DNA from: VAZQ01 sp963725065
Lineage (GTDB): Bacteria > Pseudomonadota > Alphaproteobacteria > Rhizobiales > Xanthobacteraceae
Reading direction: 5' to 3'
NCBI GenBank assembly: GCA_963725065.1
Contig: CAVRXD010000008.1
Coordinates: 62,001 to 126,000 of the forward strand
DNA: 64,000 nt
Below, piece by piece: positions 46,991 through 56,295 of this stretch. Under the pieces are notes generated by a model, which ran no database searches, was not told the origin of the DNA, and saw only the letters and a program-made list of their open reading frames with translations. A program made the position numbers and the translations under genes. The first letter of the stretch is position 1. Each line of letters starts with the position of its first letter.

Positions 46991-47374
46991 GCCTCGCGCC
47001 GTCCAGGTCTCAGAGACAGTCAAGGGCGAATCGTCGCGCAGAGCGTGAAAGCCGAGGGCACCAGGCGCCGGCGGATGCCGTCCGCGACCGCGCGCCGGAT
47101 CCAAAGCGTGTTCGCCATCGGGGCGCGCTCCTCAAGCTTCAAGTCCAACCGCATCGGTTCGCTAGGCCGCGTGGCGGGGCCGGTCCGCGCGGAACGGCAG
47201 CCAGCGTCGATCGACCGGTTGGATGACGTACGGTCGCAAGTTCGTCAAGACATGAAGACTATTCCGATTCCCCCAACGAGATTGTTGTGAAAAAGTGCCG
47301 GTCGCTTGTCAACGCCAGCCGCCCTCGCATTGTGGGGCGACGCCATGTAAGCTGAGCGCGCAACAGGGTTTGCG
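46991..47374. other. Divergent intergenic region, no recognised feature
   Basis: This 384-base gap separates the YeiH-type and acyl-CoA dehydrogenase genes. The YeiH frame stays open for 38 codons upstream of its chosen start, so part of this could be coding. The last 130 bases before the dehydrogenase are less GC-rich and probably hold its promoter, which could not be defined. No repeats were seen. Confidence 0.5.
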
Positions 47375-48532
47375 ATGGACGCCGTCAGCCTTCCTCGTCC
47401 TGCTTGGATGACCGAGGATCTTGTGCTGCTCGAGGAGCAGGCACAGCGCTTCATCGCAGCCGAATACGTGCCCCACCTCGATCGATGGGCCGAGGAAGGC
47501 ATGTATGACCGCGAAGTGTGGACCAAGGCCGGCGCGGCCGGCTTTCTTTGCCCGGCTCTCCCCGAAGAATATGGGGGCGTCGGCGGCACCTTCGCGCACG
47601 AGGCGGTGATCGCCCGACAGTTGAGCCTTTCGGGCTTCGATTCCTTCGGCGCGCCGCTCCATTCCGGCATCGTCGCGCCCTACATCCTGCATTACGGCAC
47701 CGAGGAGCAGAAGCGGCGCTGGCTGCCCAAGCTGGTCACCGGCGAGCTCGTCGGCGCGATCGCCATGAGTGAGCCCGGGACGGGCTCCGACCTGCAAGCG
47801 GTGCGAACAACGGCCAAAAAATCGGGCAACGGCTATGTGGTCACCGGCTCGAAAACCTTCATCACCAATGGTCAGCACGCCAATCTGATCATCGTCGTCG
47901 CCAAGACCGATGCGAGTGCGGGCGCCAAAGGCGTATCGCTGATGGTGGTCGAAGCCGACAATGCGCCGGGCTTTCGCCGCGGCCGCAAGCTCAAGAAGTT
48001 GGGCCTCGATTCCGCAGACACCTCCGAGCTGTTCTTTGATGATGTCCACCTGCCGCCGGAGAACCTGCTCGGCACCGAGGAAGGTCGGGGCTTCGCTCAG
48101 CTCATGAACGACCTTCCGCGCGAGCGTCTCATCGTAGCGGTCCATGCCCAGGCCATGATCGAGCGTGCGCTTGCGCTCGCCATCGAGTACGTCAAGCAGC
48201 GGCAAGCGTTCGGCAAGAAGATCATCGAATTTCAAAATACCCAGTTCGTGTTGGCCGAATGCAAGTCCGAAGCGACGATCGGACGCGTGTTTCACGACCA
48301 CTGCATCGAGCGCTATCTCGACGGCGCGCTCGATACGGTGACCGCTTCCATGGCCAAGTATTGGCTCACGGACCTGCAGGGAAAGGTCATCGATCGCTGC
48401 CTGCAGCTGTTTGGCGGCTACGGCTATATGGAGGAATTTCCGATCTCGCGCATGTACCGCGACGCCCGCGTCATGCGTATCTACGCGGGCACAAACGAAA
48501 TCATGAAAGTTGTGATCGCGCGCAGTCTGTAG
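47375..48532 (+). CDS. Acyl-CoA dehydrogenase, long-chain-type
   Basis: A 385-residue flavoenzyme. The N-terminal helical domain, the FAD/substrate segment AIAMSEPGTGSDLQAVRTTAKKSGNGYVVTGSKTFITNG and the C-terminal FGGYGYMEEFPISRMYRDARVMRIYAGTNEIMK are standard. At the position where short- and medium-chain enzymes have the catalytic glutamate (IYEGT) this protein has Ala (IYAGT). Long-chain and isovaleryl-type enzymes have a glycine or alanine there and use a glutamate on helix G instead. The sequence around IEYVKQRQAFGK resembles the long-chain enzyme. It oxidises acyl-CoA at the alpha-beta bond and passes electrons to ETF. Confidence 0.94.
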   Translation: MDAVSLPRPAWMTEDLVLLEEQAQRFIAAEYVPHLDRWAEEGMYDREVWTKAGAAGFLCPALPEEYGGVGGTFAHEAVIARQLSLSGFDSFGAPLHSGIVAPYILHYGTEEQKRRWLPKLVTGELVGAIAMSEPGTGSDLQAVRTTAKKSGNGYVVTGSKTFITNGQHANLIIVVAKTDASAGAKGVSLMVVEADNAPGFRRGRKLKKLGLDSADTSELFFDDVHLPPENLLGTEEGRGFAQLMNDLPRERLIVAVHAQAMIERALALAIEYVKQRQAFGKKIIEFQNTQFVLAECKSEATIGRVFHDHCIERYLDGALDTVTASMAKYWLTDLQGKVIDRCLQLFGGYGYMEEFPISRMYRDARVMRIYAGTNEIMKVVIARSL

Positions 48533-48546
48533 CACAGGGAAAGGTG

Positions 48547-49011
48547 ATGCCTAGAATCGAGATCGAAAAGATTCCGGCGCAGCAGATCGTATCCTATCCG
48601 AGGGAATTTGCCGCCGTGATCTCCGGGCGCGAAAAGCAGCGGATCGGCGACGCAGCGGGTTTGACCCAATTCGGCGTCAATGTCACCCGCATCAAGGCGG
48701 GCTCGGCCTCCGCGCTGCGCCACTGGCACGAGCAAGAGGACGAGTTCATCTACATGATCGAAGGCGAACTGGTTCTTCAGGAAAACGATGGCGAGACCGT
48801 GCTCAAGCCCGGTGACGCCGCAGGCTTCAAAGCCGGCAGCGGCATAGCGCATTGCCTCATCAACCGCACCCAACGCGATGCGGTTTACCTCGAGGTCGGC
48901 ACGCGGGCGAAAAGTGAGCGCGTGCACTATCCCGACGTGGATTTCCTGATGGAGCGGGACGCAAGCGGACGCCGCTATTTCCGCAAGTCAGGCGAGCCGA
49001 TCGAAAGCTGA
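48547..49011 (+). CDS. Cupin domain-containing protein
   Basis: A 154-residue single-domain cupin. The first metal motif is RHWHEQEDEFIYMIEGELVL and the second is GDAAGFKAGSGIAHCLINRT. Together they give the usual His/His/Glu/His set (HWHEQEDE and AHC). Similar small cupins in Proteobacteria have unknown roles. It starts 14 bases after the acyl-CoA dehydrogenase and is likely cotranscribed with it. Confidence 0.9.
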   Translation: MPRIEIEKIPAQQIVSYPREFAAVISGREKQRIGDAAGLTQFGVNVTRIKAGSASALRHWHEQEDEFIYMIEGELVLQENDGETVLKPGDAAGFKAGSGIAHCLINRTQRDAVYLEVGTRAKSERVHYPDVDFLMERDASGRRYFRKSGEPIES

Positions 49012-49028
49012 AGCAACCATCGCACGCA

Positions 49029-49730
49029 TCAGCCTATGTCGATGTCGGCGACCACCGGCAGATGATCGGAGACGATGCGCGCCTCTCGATCGACAAAGCT
49101 CGTCCGCATCGCGCCGGACGGCCAGCAGAAGATGCGATCGAGACGAAAAAGCGGATACCAGGACGGGAAGGTTGGGTGCTGCGTGCGAGCGGGCAGTTCG
49201 CGCCCGAGCGCGCCGCGCAGCGAAGCCGGCCAGAACCATTCGTTGAAGTCGCCCAGCATCACCGTCGTCATGGCGTGCGGCCGCGCGATTGCGACAAGCC
49301 TGCGCGCCTGCTGGCGCCGCTCGGTCAAGGTCAGGCCGAAATGCGCGGCGATCAGCCGGAATGCCCCGGTGGGCGTTGCGATCTCGACCTCGATAGCGCG
49401 GCGCGGTTCACGCTTGGCATGGGTGATATCGTGGATTTGAGTCGCGCCTAATGGCCAGCGGCTCACCACCATCTGGCCATACGCGCCGTCGGCCGTGATG
49501 ATCGATTTTGCTTCGATGCCGTGCTCGCCGACGGCATCGCGCAACACGGCAAAGGCCGAGCGCGCCGGAGCGAGCGTCTGCCGGGAATCGACCTCCTGCA
49601 GCGCGACTACATCGGGGTGATGGCGCGCGATCGTTTCCACTACCCGGGTCAGATCGAAGCGACCGTCGGTGCCGACGCCGCTGTGAATGTTCCATGTCAT
49701 GACGCGAACGGTCGTGCCAGCGCGGTTCAA
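49029..49730 (-). CDS. Endonuclease/exonuclease/phosphatase-family hydrolase
   Basis: A 233-residue EEP-fold protein with its metal and catalytic motifs: TWNIHSG, ALQEVDSR, GDFNEW and SDHLPVVADI. The start is placed at the TTG complementary to 49728-49730, because it overlaps the stop of the PLD-VTT gene by four bases (TTGA). The first ATG lies ten codons further in. EEP proteins next to PLD-VTT fusions are common and are thought to act on phospholipid or phosphodiester substrates, so the two proteins may work in one pathway. Confidence 0.9.
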   Translation of the reverse strand: MNRAGTTVRVMTWNIHSGVGTDGRFDLTRVVETIARHHPDVVALQEVDSRQTLAPARSAFAVLRDAVGEHGIEAKSIITADGAYGQMVVSRWPLGATQIHDITHAKREPRRAIEVEIATPTGAFRLIAAHFGLTLTERRQQARRLVAIARPHAMTTVMLGDFNEWFWPASLRGALGRELPARTQHPTFPSWYPLFRLDRIFCWPSGAMRTSFVDREARIVSDHLPVVADIDIG

Positions 49731-51922
49731 GTGCTGCGTCTCCTCCAATGCAGCAGCAAAGCCTGCGCGCCGATCGAAACGGTGAGCCAGGCGAGCACCG
49801 CCAGGACGAAAAGCAATATGTTGGTCGGCGTCGGTTCGCTGATGATGCTCCAAATCTGATGGCCGAGCGCGGACATCAAGACAAGGCCTGGTGCCATGCC
49901 AATCACCGTGCCGAACACGTAGTCGAGGAACCGAATCCTGCTCGCCCCGGCGACGAGATTGACCAGCGTGAACGGCGCAATCGGAACGAGACGGATCGCC
50001 GCTACCGCGAGCACCCCGCGCTCCGCGATGCTGCGGCGCACGCGACGGAGCCGGGGTCCCAACACAGTCTCCACCGCATCGCGCCCAATGGCGGCGCCGA
50101 TACCGTAGGTGATCATGGCGCTCGCGATGGCGCCGGTACCAGCCAGGGCAAAGCCAAGCCACGGCCCAAAGGCAGCCGCGGTGGCCGCAATCAGCAGCAT
50201 CACCGGAAACACAACCAGACCACCAAGAACGAAGGTGGCGAGCACGATCAGCGGCGCGCCCGGGATCTCGGCGACATCGAGGAGCCATTGCCGAATGTTG
50301 TCAGGATGCGCCAGCGCCGAGAGCGGGGTGAAACGCCAAGCGAGTATCAGCGCCAGGATCAGGAGCCCGGTAACGATGATCTTGGCGAGGCGCCCGAGGC
50401 GCCGCGCCCGCGGCCGTTGCCCGACGAAGGTCTGGAGAAAGGTCGGCGGGGGAATTGGTCGTTCTGGGTCGGCGAGGCTTTCCAGGGTCAACAGCGGTGA
50501 CGGCTCGATGCCGGTGTCGTCCACCGGTTGCAGGGAATGTCCATTGCCGGTCAGTGTGCGTGCGGACTCGATCAGCGAGCCCGTGCGCGCGAGCGATGCC
50601 GAGACTTCCGCCGCGCTGACGCCGCAGTGATGGCCGAGCAGTCGATTGCGCATCCGCTCGACAACGCGGTGCTCGTCGGGCGTCGTCGCCTCGATCGCCA
50701 GGTCGCATTCCGTATCGAGTCCGATCGACCGATTGTTCAAGTTCGCCGAGCCCACGCGCAGCAGCACATCGTCTACGATCATCACTTTGGAGTGGACCAT
50801 GACGTCAATACTGCGGTCGCCATCGGTCACGTGCGGACAGAGCAGGGCTGCACGTTTCGCCACGCCGGCAGCCTCGATAAGCCGCATGAACCGGACGCGT
50901 CCGGCCTGCATGATGTGCGCCTCGAGCCATGAATCGTGGGCCTTGGGCACCACCAGGACGACCTCGAGCCCGGGCTGCTCCCGCATGCGCCGAGCGAGGC
51001 GATCGGCGAGGCGACCCGCGGTCAGGAACTGGTTTTCGATGTAGATGGTGCGGGTGGCACGATCGACGGCGTCGAAGAACAATGCCTCGACTTCGCGGAT
51101 CTCCGGGGTGTCGTCGGACGCCGGCGCGGTACGCGCAATGCCGACGTCGATTTCGGCGAAATCGGGCGTCGTGCTGGCCGGCCAGGGGTCGCCGACCGGG
51201 CACACGGGCGGCGCACGTTCGCATGCGCCACGCATCCAGCGCTCGCGCGCCAATTCTCCCAGCGCGCGTGCGGCGCGACCGTCGATCACCGCCTGCACGT
51301 CATGGAACGGGCGATACGGTAAGCCGGCCGGGTCGACTCGGCGCGCATCGTCGAGCCGATGCTCAGTCGTATCCCAGCGCCGTATGGTGACATCGAGACC
51401 GCCGCAAAAAGCGACCGCGTCGTCCACGACCACGATTTTTTGATGATGCGACGCGCCAGCGGGCAAATCTTCGTCCAGGCAAAAGCGAATGCGCCGCGGC
51501 GTGCGCCAACCCAGGGAAAGGGTCGGGAACGGCTCGCGCTCGAGCGCGTAAAGCATCGAGTAGTCCCACACCAGGAGATGCACCGTGAGCTGCGGCCGCT
51601 CATTGACGAGCGCGGTCAGTAGGTCAATGAATCCTTCCGGATATCCGTCATTTGCATGCCCGCTCTCGCCCACGAGGCGGGTACGGCTGTCCAGGTCCCA
51701 ACCAATGATGAACACGGTCGAGCGCGCCCTGAGCAGCGCCTCCCGAAGCGCCCCGAAATAATTGGCGGCGTCGATCAGAACCGCGGCGCGCCGGGCCCGC
51801 TCGAGACGCCAAATATTTCGGTTTGGTGCAAGAATCACAAAAAACCCATCGATGCTGAACCTGCTTTTCGGCCGGCGCCGAGCTAACGCGCGAACGACAA
51901 AATGGTCCCAACCGGGGGCCAC
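49727..51922 (-). CDS. Phospholipase D-like protein fused to a VTT/DedA-type membrane domain
   Basis: A 731-residue fusion. Residues about 30-430 are a cardiolipin synthase/PLD-type hydrolase or transferase with two HKD motifs: H160-K162-D167 and H377-K379-D384 (HSKVMIVDD followed by GSANLNNRS). Residues about 515-725 are a VTT (SNARE-associated/DedA) membrane domain with six or so helices, including FPVMLLIAATAAAFGPWLGF and RLVPIAPFTLVNLVAG. The combination suggests phospholipid remodelling coupled to lipid transport at the inner membrane. The VTT part may act as a lipid scramblase-like unit. Translation is coupled to the EEP gene. Confidence 0.93.
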   Translation of the reverse strand: MAPGWDHFVVRALARRRPKSRFSIDGFFVILAPNRNIWRLERARRAAVLIDAANYFGALREALLRARSTVFIIGWDLDSRTRLVGESGHANDGYPEGFIDLLTALVNERPQLTVHLLVWDYSMLYALEREPFPTLSLGWRTPRRIRFCLDEDLPAGASHHQKIVVVDDAVAFCGGLDVTIRRWDTTEHRLDDARRVDPAGLPYRPFHDVQAVIDGRAARALGELARERWMRGACERAPPVCPVGDPWPASTTPDFAEIDVGIARTAPASDDTPEIREVEALFFDAVDRATRTIYIENQFLTAGRLADRLARRMREQPGLEVVLVVPKAHDSWLEAHIMQAGRVRFMRLIEAAGVAKRAALLCPHVTDGDRSIDVMVHSKVMIVDDVLLRVGSANLNNRSIGLDTECDLAIEATTPDEHRVVERMRNRLLGHHCGVSAAEVSASLARTGSLIESARTLTGNGHSLQPVDDTGIEPSPLLTLESLADPERPIPPPTFLQTFVGQRPRARRLGRLAKIIVTGLLILALILAWRFTPLSALAHPDNIRQWLLDVAEIPGAPLIVLATFVLGGLVVFPVMLLIAATAAAFGPWLGFALAGTGAIASAMITYGIGAAIGRDAVETVLGPRLRRVRRSIAERGVLAVAAIRLVPIAPFTLVNLVAGASRIRFLDYVFGTVIGMAPGLVLMSALGHQIWSIISEPTPTNILLFVLAVLAWLTVSIGAQALLLHWRRRST

Positions 51923-52202
51923 TCACGACCCGCGGCCTTCAACCCCCTCGGGGACTGACACAGTTCGAACTGCTCAGCGCTTGCTGGACTGGCTTTCAGC
52001 CATATCTGGGTGGCGACCAAATCACGCTCGCCGACGGCGTCACCGCCGGCGTCGTGACCTCGGCCGGACTCATGATTGATATTGGTTGCCGATCATGCGC
52101 TTGCGGTCTGGCACCTGGTGATCGTGCGCGCCGTGCACGACCCAATTGCCCTCCCTTGCAGGCGCCGTGTAAGGTCGCGGCCCTTTCCGTCGGAACCCCT
52201 TC

Positions 52203-53573
52203 ATGGCTCGCGACCAAGTCGACATGACACCGATCGAGACGCGCAACGAACTCGTTGCGTGGTTCGAAGCGGGCAGCAAACCCAAGTCGCAGTTTCGTAT
52301 CGGTACCGAGCATGAGAAGTTCGTGTTTACGGTCGAGGGGCATCGCCCGGTTCCCTACGATGGTCGCCGCAGTATTCGCGCGTTGCTCGAAGGAATGCAG
52401 TATCTGCTCGGTTGGGAGCCGATCGTCGAAGATGGCAACGTGATTGGTCTGTTCGACGTAACCGGCGGCGGCGCGATTTCGCTCGAGCCGGGCGGCCAGT
52501 TCGAGCTTTCAGGCGCGCCGGTCGAGAGTGTGCACCAGACCGCGTCAGAACTGATGGCGCATCTTGCGCAGGTCAAGGAAGTCGCGCGACCGCTGGGTAT
52601 TGGATTCCTCGGACTTGGCATGACGCCGAACTGGAGTCGTGCCGAGATCCCGACAATGCCCAAAGGGCGCTATCGCATCATGACCTCCTACATGCCCAAG
52701 GTAGGGAAGTACGGTCTCGATATGATGTACCGCACGTGCACGGTGCAGACGAATCTGGATTACTCATCCGAAGCCGACATGGTGAAGAAGCTGCGGGTCT
52801 CGCTCGCGCTGCAGCCGGTGGCGACGGCGATGTTCGCCAATTCACCCTTCACGGAAGGCAAGCCCAACGGCTTTCTGTCGTTCCGGTCCGAGATCTGGCG
52901 AGACACCGATCCCGATCGCTCCGGCATGCTGCCGTGGGCGTTCGAACCCGGTATGGGGTTCGACCGGTACGTCGACTACGCTCTCTCGGTGCCGATGTAT
53001 TTCGTCAAGCGGGGTGATCACTATATCGATGTCGCCGGTCAATCGTTCCGCGACCTCATGGAAGGGCGACTTCCAGGCCTGCCTGGCGAGCGCGCCACCA
53101 TCTCGGACTGGGCGAATCACATCTCGACGATTTTTCCGGAGGTGCGACTCAAGCGCTATCTCGAAATGCGCGGCGCGGACGGCGGTCCCTGGCGCAGGTT
53201 GCCAGCGCTGCCGGCCTATTGGGCCGGCATCCTCTACGACGACAGCGCGCTTGATGCCGCCTGGGACCTGGTCAAAGGCTGGACAGCCGCCGAGCGCCAG
53301 AAGTTGCGTGACGATGTGCCAAGGCTTGGTTTCGCCGCGACGATTGCAGACCTTGACGTCCTGCAACTGGCGAAGATCACGCTCGCGCTCGCGCAAAAGG
53401 GACTGGCACGACGCTGGCGGCTTGACGCCGGGGGCTACGACGAAAGCCGATACCTGCAACCGATCGAGGAATACGTCGCCCGCGGTATTACGCCGGCCGA
53501 GGAGCTGTTGGATAAATTCCACGGCCCCTGGGAGGGCAGCGTGGGACCGGTGTTCAGGGAATACGCATACTGA
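52203..53573 (+). CDS. gshA: Glutamate-cysteine ligase, plant/alphaproteobacterial type
   Basis: A 456-residue GCS2-type enzyme. Recognisable segments are FRIGTEHEKFVF (glutamate and metal binding), GGGAISLEPGGQFELSGAP, MYRTCTVQTNLDY and LPWAFEPGMGFDRYVDYAL. It makes gamma-glutamylcysteine, the first step of glutathione synthesis. The partner gshB is not in the window, as expected for this lineage. It is divergent from the PLD-VTT gene and convergent with the Kef-type antiporter. Confidence 0.96.
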   Translation: MARDQVDMTPIETRNELVAWFEAGSKPKSQFRIGTEHEKFVFTVEGHRPVPYDGRRSIRALLEGMQYLLGWEPIVEDGNVIGLFDVTGGGAISLEPGGQFELSGAPVESVHQTASELMAHLAQVKEVARPLGIGFLGLGMTPNWSRAEIPTMPKGRYRIMTSYMPKVGKYGLDMMYRTCTVQTNLDYSSEADMVKKLRVSLALQPVATAMFANSPFTEGKPNGFLSFRSEIWRDTDPDRSGMLPWAFEPGMGFDRYVDYALSVPMYFVKRGDHYIDVAGQSFRDLMEGRLPGLPGERATISDWANHISTIFPEVRLKRYLEMRGADGGPWRRLPALPAYWAGILYDDSALDAAWDLVKGWTAAERQKLRDDVPRLGFAATIADLDVLQLAKITLALAQKGLARRWRLDAGGYDESRYLQPIEEYVARGITPAEELLDKFHGPWEGSVGPVFREYAY

Positions 53574-53664
53574 AGTGTCGCCAAGGCGACGTCCTGATCC
53601 GCTTTCCCCGGTCGCCTCGCGATGCGGGCGCCGTTCCAAGCCGGTTCCACTCCAGCGACGGGCG

Positions 53665-55512
53665 TCACCCCTCGACCGGCGGTCGACTGATGATTTCCTC
53701 GGCTTCGGGATTGAGCGGTTTGACCTCGCGTGCCGGCGTGCTCAGTGGTTCGTGCACCATGCGCGTGTTCAAGAGGTCGGTGCCGGCCGACAGGCCTTCG
53801 GCCTGCTGGACGGCGAGGCGATCAAGATCGCGTGCGCGCACGAATTGCTCAGTCGCCGCGGCACGCTCGGAATCGAGGCCCAGCGCTTCGAGTGTGCTGC
53901 GTCCGAATACGAGCGCGGATTCATAGGTCTCGCGCAACTCGAAATCGACGCCCTTGGCGATGAGCTGCAATGTGTGACGCCGGTCGTAGGAGCGCACGTA
54001 AAGCCTGGTCCCCGGAAACTCGGCGTGCACAAGGTCGACGATGCGGCTGGCAGCCTGCCGGTTGTCGATGCATACCGCGACCAGCCTTGCCTCGCCGGCG
54101 CCCGCGGCGCGCAACACGTCGAGCCGGGTACCGTCGCCGTAATAGACTTTGAACCCGAACCCCGCGGCGTCCTGAATCATTTCGGGATCGTTGTCGATGG
54201 TGGTGACGTCGATATCCTCGGCCAGCAGACATTGCGACACGATCTGGCCGAAGCGCCCAAAGCCGATCACCAGCACGGATCCGCGCGCCTCGGAGAAGTC
54301 ATCGGGCTCACGGGTGTCAGGCCGGCTAAGGCGGTGGAGCAGCTTTTCGGTGAACGTGGCGACCAGAGGGCCCAGGAGCATGGTGATGGCGGCAATGGCG
54401 GTCAGGATGCTGGCTTGGCGGGCGTCCAGCACGCCGAGCGACCCGCCGAGCGGAATGAGGACAAACGCAAACTCGCCGGCGGCCGTCAGCACCGATCCGG
54501 CGCGGAGCGCATCGGCCCGGCGCACGCAGGTGGCGTTGAACAGCAGCCAGACGATCGCCGCCTTGAGTACGGTGATGACCGCGGCCGCAACAAGAATCAG
54601 CCAGAGATTGGCGCGCACGACCGCCAGATCGATGCTCATTCCGATGCCCATGAAGAACAGGGCCAGCAAAAGGCCGCGGAACGGTTCGATGTCGGCTTCC
54701 AGCTCATGCCGATAGTTGGATTCGGCAAGTAGGACGCCGGCCAGAAAGGCGCCAAGGGCCATCGACATGCCAGCCTTTTGCATGACCAGGGCCGCGCCGA
54801 GCACGACGAGGAGGGCTGCCGCGGTCATGACCTCGCGCGATCCGGTCTGCGCCAGCAGCCGAAAGAAAGGATTCAGCAGATAGCGGCCGGCAACGACGAT
54901 CAGCAGGATGGCGCCGACGATGAGCGCGACCGCGCGCAGCCCATCCCCGACATTAGCGTGATTGCTCTCGCCCGCTTGTGCGAGCAACGGCAGTACCGCC
55001 AACAGCGGCACCACCGCCATGTCCTGAAACAGCAGAATCGCAAAGGCGCGCTGGCCGTAGTCCTGCTGGAGCTGGCCACGCTCCTCCAGGATTTCCAGTG
55101 CAATCGCAGTCGCCGACATTGCCAATGCGACCCCGGCGACCACCGCCCCGCGCCAATCGACCAGACCGACGAGGTAGGCGAGCGCGCCGATTGCAAGCGC
55201 GGTCAGCGCCAATTGAGCCGCGCCGAGGCCGAATATGGCGCGCCGCAACGCCACCAGCCGGCCAAGCTCGAGCTCGAGCCCGATCAGGAACAACAGCATG
55301 ACCACGCCCAGCTCAGAAACCGGGATGATGCTCTCGGGCGTACCGAATGCCGCCAGCCCATGCGGACCGATCACGATGCCGGCGATCAGATATGCGACGA
55401 TGGCGGACAGCCCGAGTCGCCGAGCGATCGGAACGCTCAGGACGGCAGCCGCAAGAAGCACCAAACCAAACGTCAGGAAGCCGAGTTCGCCATGCTGCAT
55501 TGGAAATTCCAT
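53665..55512 (-). CDS. Kef-type (CPA2) cation/proton antiporter with RCK_N domain
   Basis: A 615-residue protein from the ATG at 55512 (another ATG lies four codons downstream). About twelve hydrophobic helices cover residues 10-390, with the CPA2 motifs LIAGIVIGPHGLA and LFLIGLELE. A cytoplasmic NAD-binding RCK_N domain follows (VLVIGFGRFGQIVSQCLL, with an acidic end-of-strand TIDNDPEM and YGDGTRLDVL). The helical tail is short and lacks a clear TrkA_C domain. It resembles glutathione-regulated potassium efflux proteins, and glutathione may regulate it given the convergent gshA, though that is inference. Confidence 0.93.
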   Translation of the reverse strand: MEFPMQHGELGFLTFGLVLLAAAVLSVPIARRLGLSAIVAYLIAGIVIGPHGLAAFGTPESIIPVSELGVVMLLFLIGLELELGRLVALRRAIFGLGAAQLALTALAIGALAYLVGLVDWRGAVVAGVALAMSATAIALEILEERGQLQQDYGQRAFAILLFQDMAVVPLLAVLPLLAQAGESNHANVGDGLRAVALIVGAILLIVVAGRYLLNPFFRLLAQTGSREVMTAAALLVVLGAALVMQKAGMSMALGAFLAGVLLAESNYRHELEADIEPFRGLLLALFFMGIGMSIDLAVVRANLWLILVAAAVITVLKAAIVWLLFNATCVRRADALRAGSVLTAAGEFAFVLIPLGGSLGVLDARQASILTAIAAITMLLGPLVATFTEKLLHRLSRPDTREPDDFSEARGSVLVIGFGRFGQIVSQCLLAEDIDVTTIDNDPEMIQDAAGFGFKVYYGDGTRLDVLRAAGAGEARLVAVCIDNRQAASRIVDLVHAEFPGTRLYVRSYDRRHTLQLIAKGVDFELRETYESALVFGRSTLEALGLDSERAAATEQFVRARDLDRLAVQQAEGLSAGTDLLNTRMVHEPLSTPAREVKPLNPEAEEIISRPPVEG

Positions 55513-55640
55513 CGTGGAGCGGAGGCGCGCGCCTCGGAATGCGGCGTGGGAGGGATACCACCCACACGGCACTCGCCTGCGCCCGCGCGCTTCTCTAACA
55601 TGGAACCGATGGCTGGCGCGGCGCGAGCAAGAGGCCCGGC

Positions 55641-56186
55641 ATGATGCGCGAGTGGCTCGGGATGAGTGTGGGCTTGCTGATCGCGGTTGCCGTGTTCGGC
55701 GCGCCCGCCCGCGCTCAGGTCAACTTCGATCGCCCGGGCGGGGACTATGCAAGCTTTCCCATGCGGTCCGGTGATCCCGCCCAGTGCGCCTCCCGCTGCG
55801 AGCGGGATGCACGCTGCCGCGCGTGGGCGTTTTCCTATCCCGTAACCGAAAATGCCAATGCCGTCTGCTGGCTCAAATCCAGGGTGATGCCGCGGCTCGC
55901 ATCGACATGCTGCGTCTCCGGCGTGCGCGGGACCGGAGTCATCGAGCCGCGTGGTGGGCCGACGGAGTTTGGGGTCGATCGCACCGGCGGCGACTATCGG
56001 CACTTCGAACTGCCAGCCGACGCCAGCGGGAAGAGCTGCGGAGCGGCCTGTGAAGGGGAGGAGGGGTGTCGGGCCTGGACGTATGTTCGGCCGGGCTATG
56101 TGGGTTCTTCGGCGGTTTGCTATCTCAAGAATCACATCACGCGTCCGGTGCGCAAGCCGTGCTGCATTTCGGGAGTGGTGAGATAG
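55641..56186 (+). CDS. Secreted protein with two PAN/apple domains
   Basis: A 181-residue protein with a signal peptide ending ARAQ-VNFD and two tandem PAN-type repeats. The first is VNFDRPGGDYASF...CASRCERDARCRAWAF...CWLKS...CCVSGV. The second is FGVDRTGGDYRHF...CGAACEGEEGCRAWTYV...CYLKN...CCISGV. The paired cysteines would form disulfides in the periplasm. PAN domains bind protein or carbohydrate. It overlaps no operon and sits between divergent Kef and convergent TldD genes. Confidence 0.88.
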   Translation: MMREWLGMSVGLLIAVAVFGAPARAQVNFDRPGGDYASFPMRSGDPAQCASRCERDARCRAWAFSYPVTENANAVCWLKSRVMPRLASTCCVSGVRGTGVIEPRGGPTEFGVDRTGGDYRHFELPADASGKSCGAACEGEEGCRAWTYVRPGYVGSSAVCYLKNHITRPVRKPCCISGVVR

Positions 56187-56295
56187 CAGTCGGCGTGTCG
56201 CGCGCAGCAAAAGGAGACATGCACGCCTGCGATTGCCGCGCGCATGTGCGCTGCCGGTTCGCACCGCACCGGACAGAGCTCGCGGATGGTGCTTT

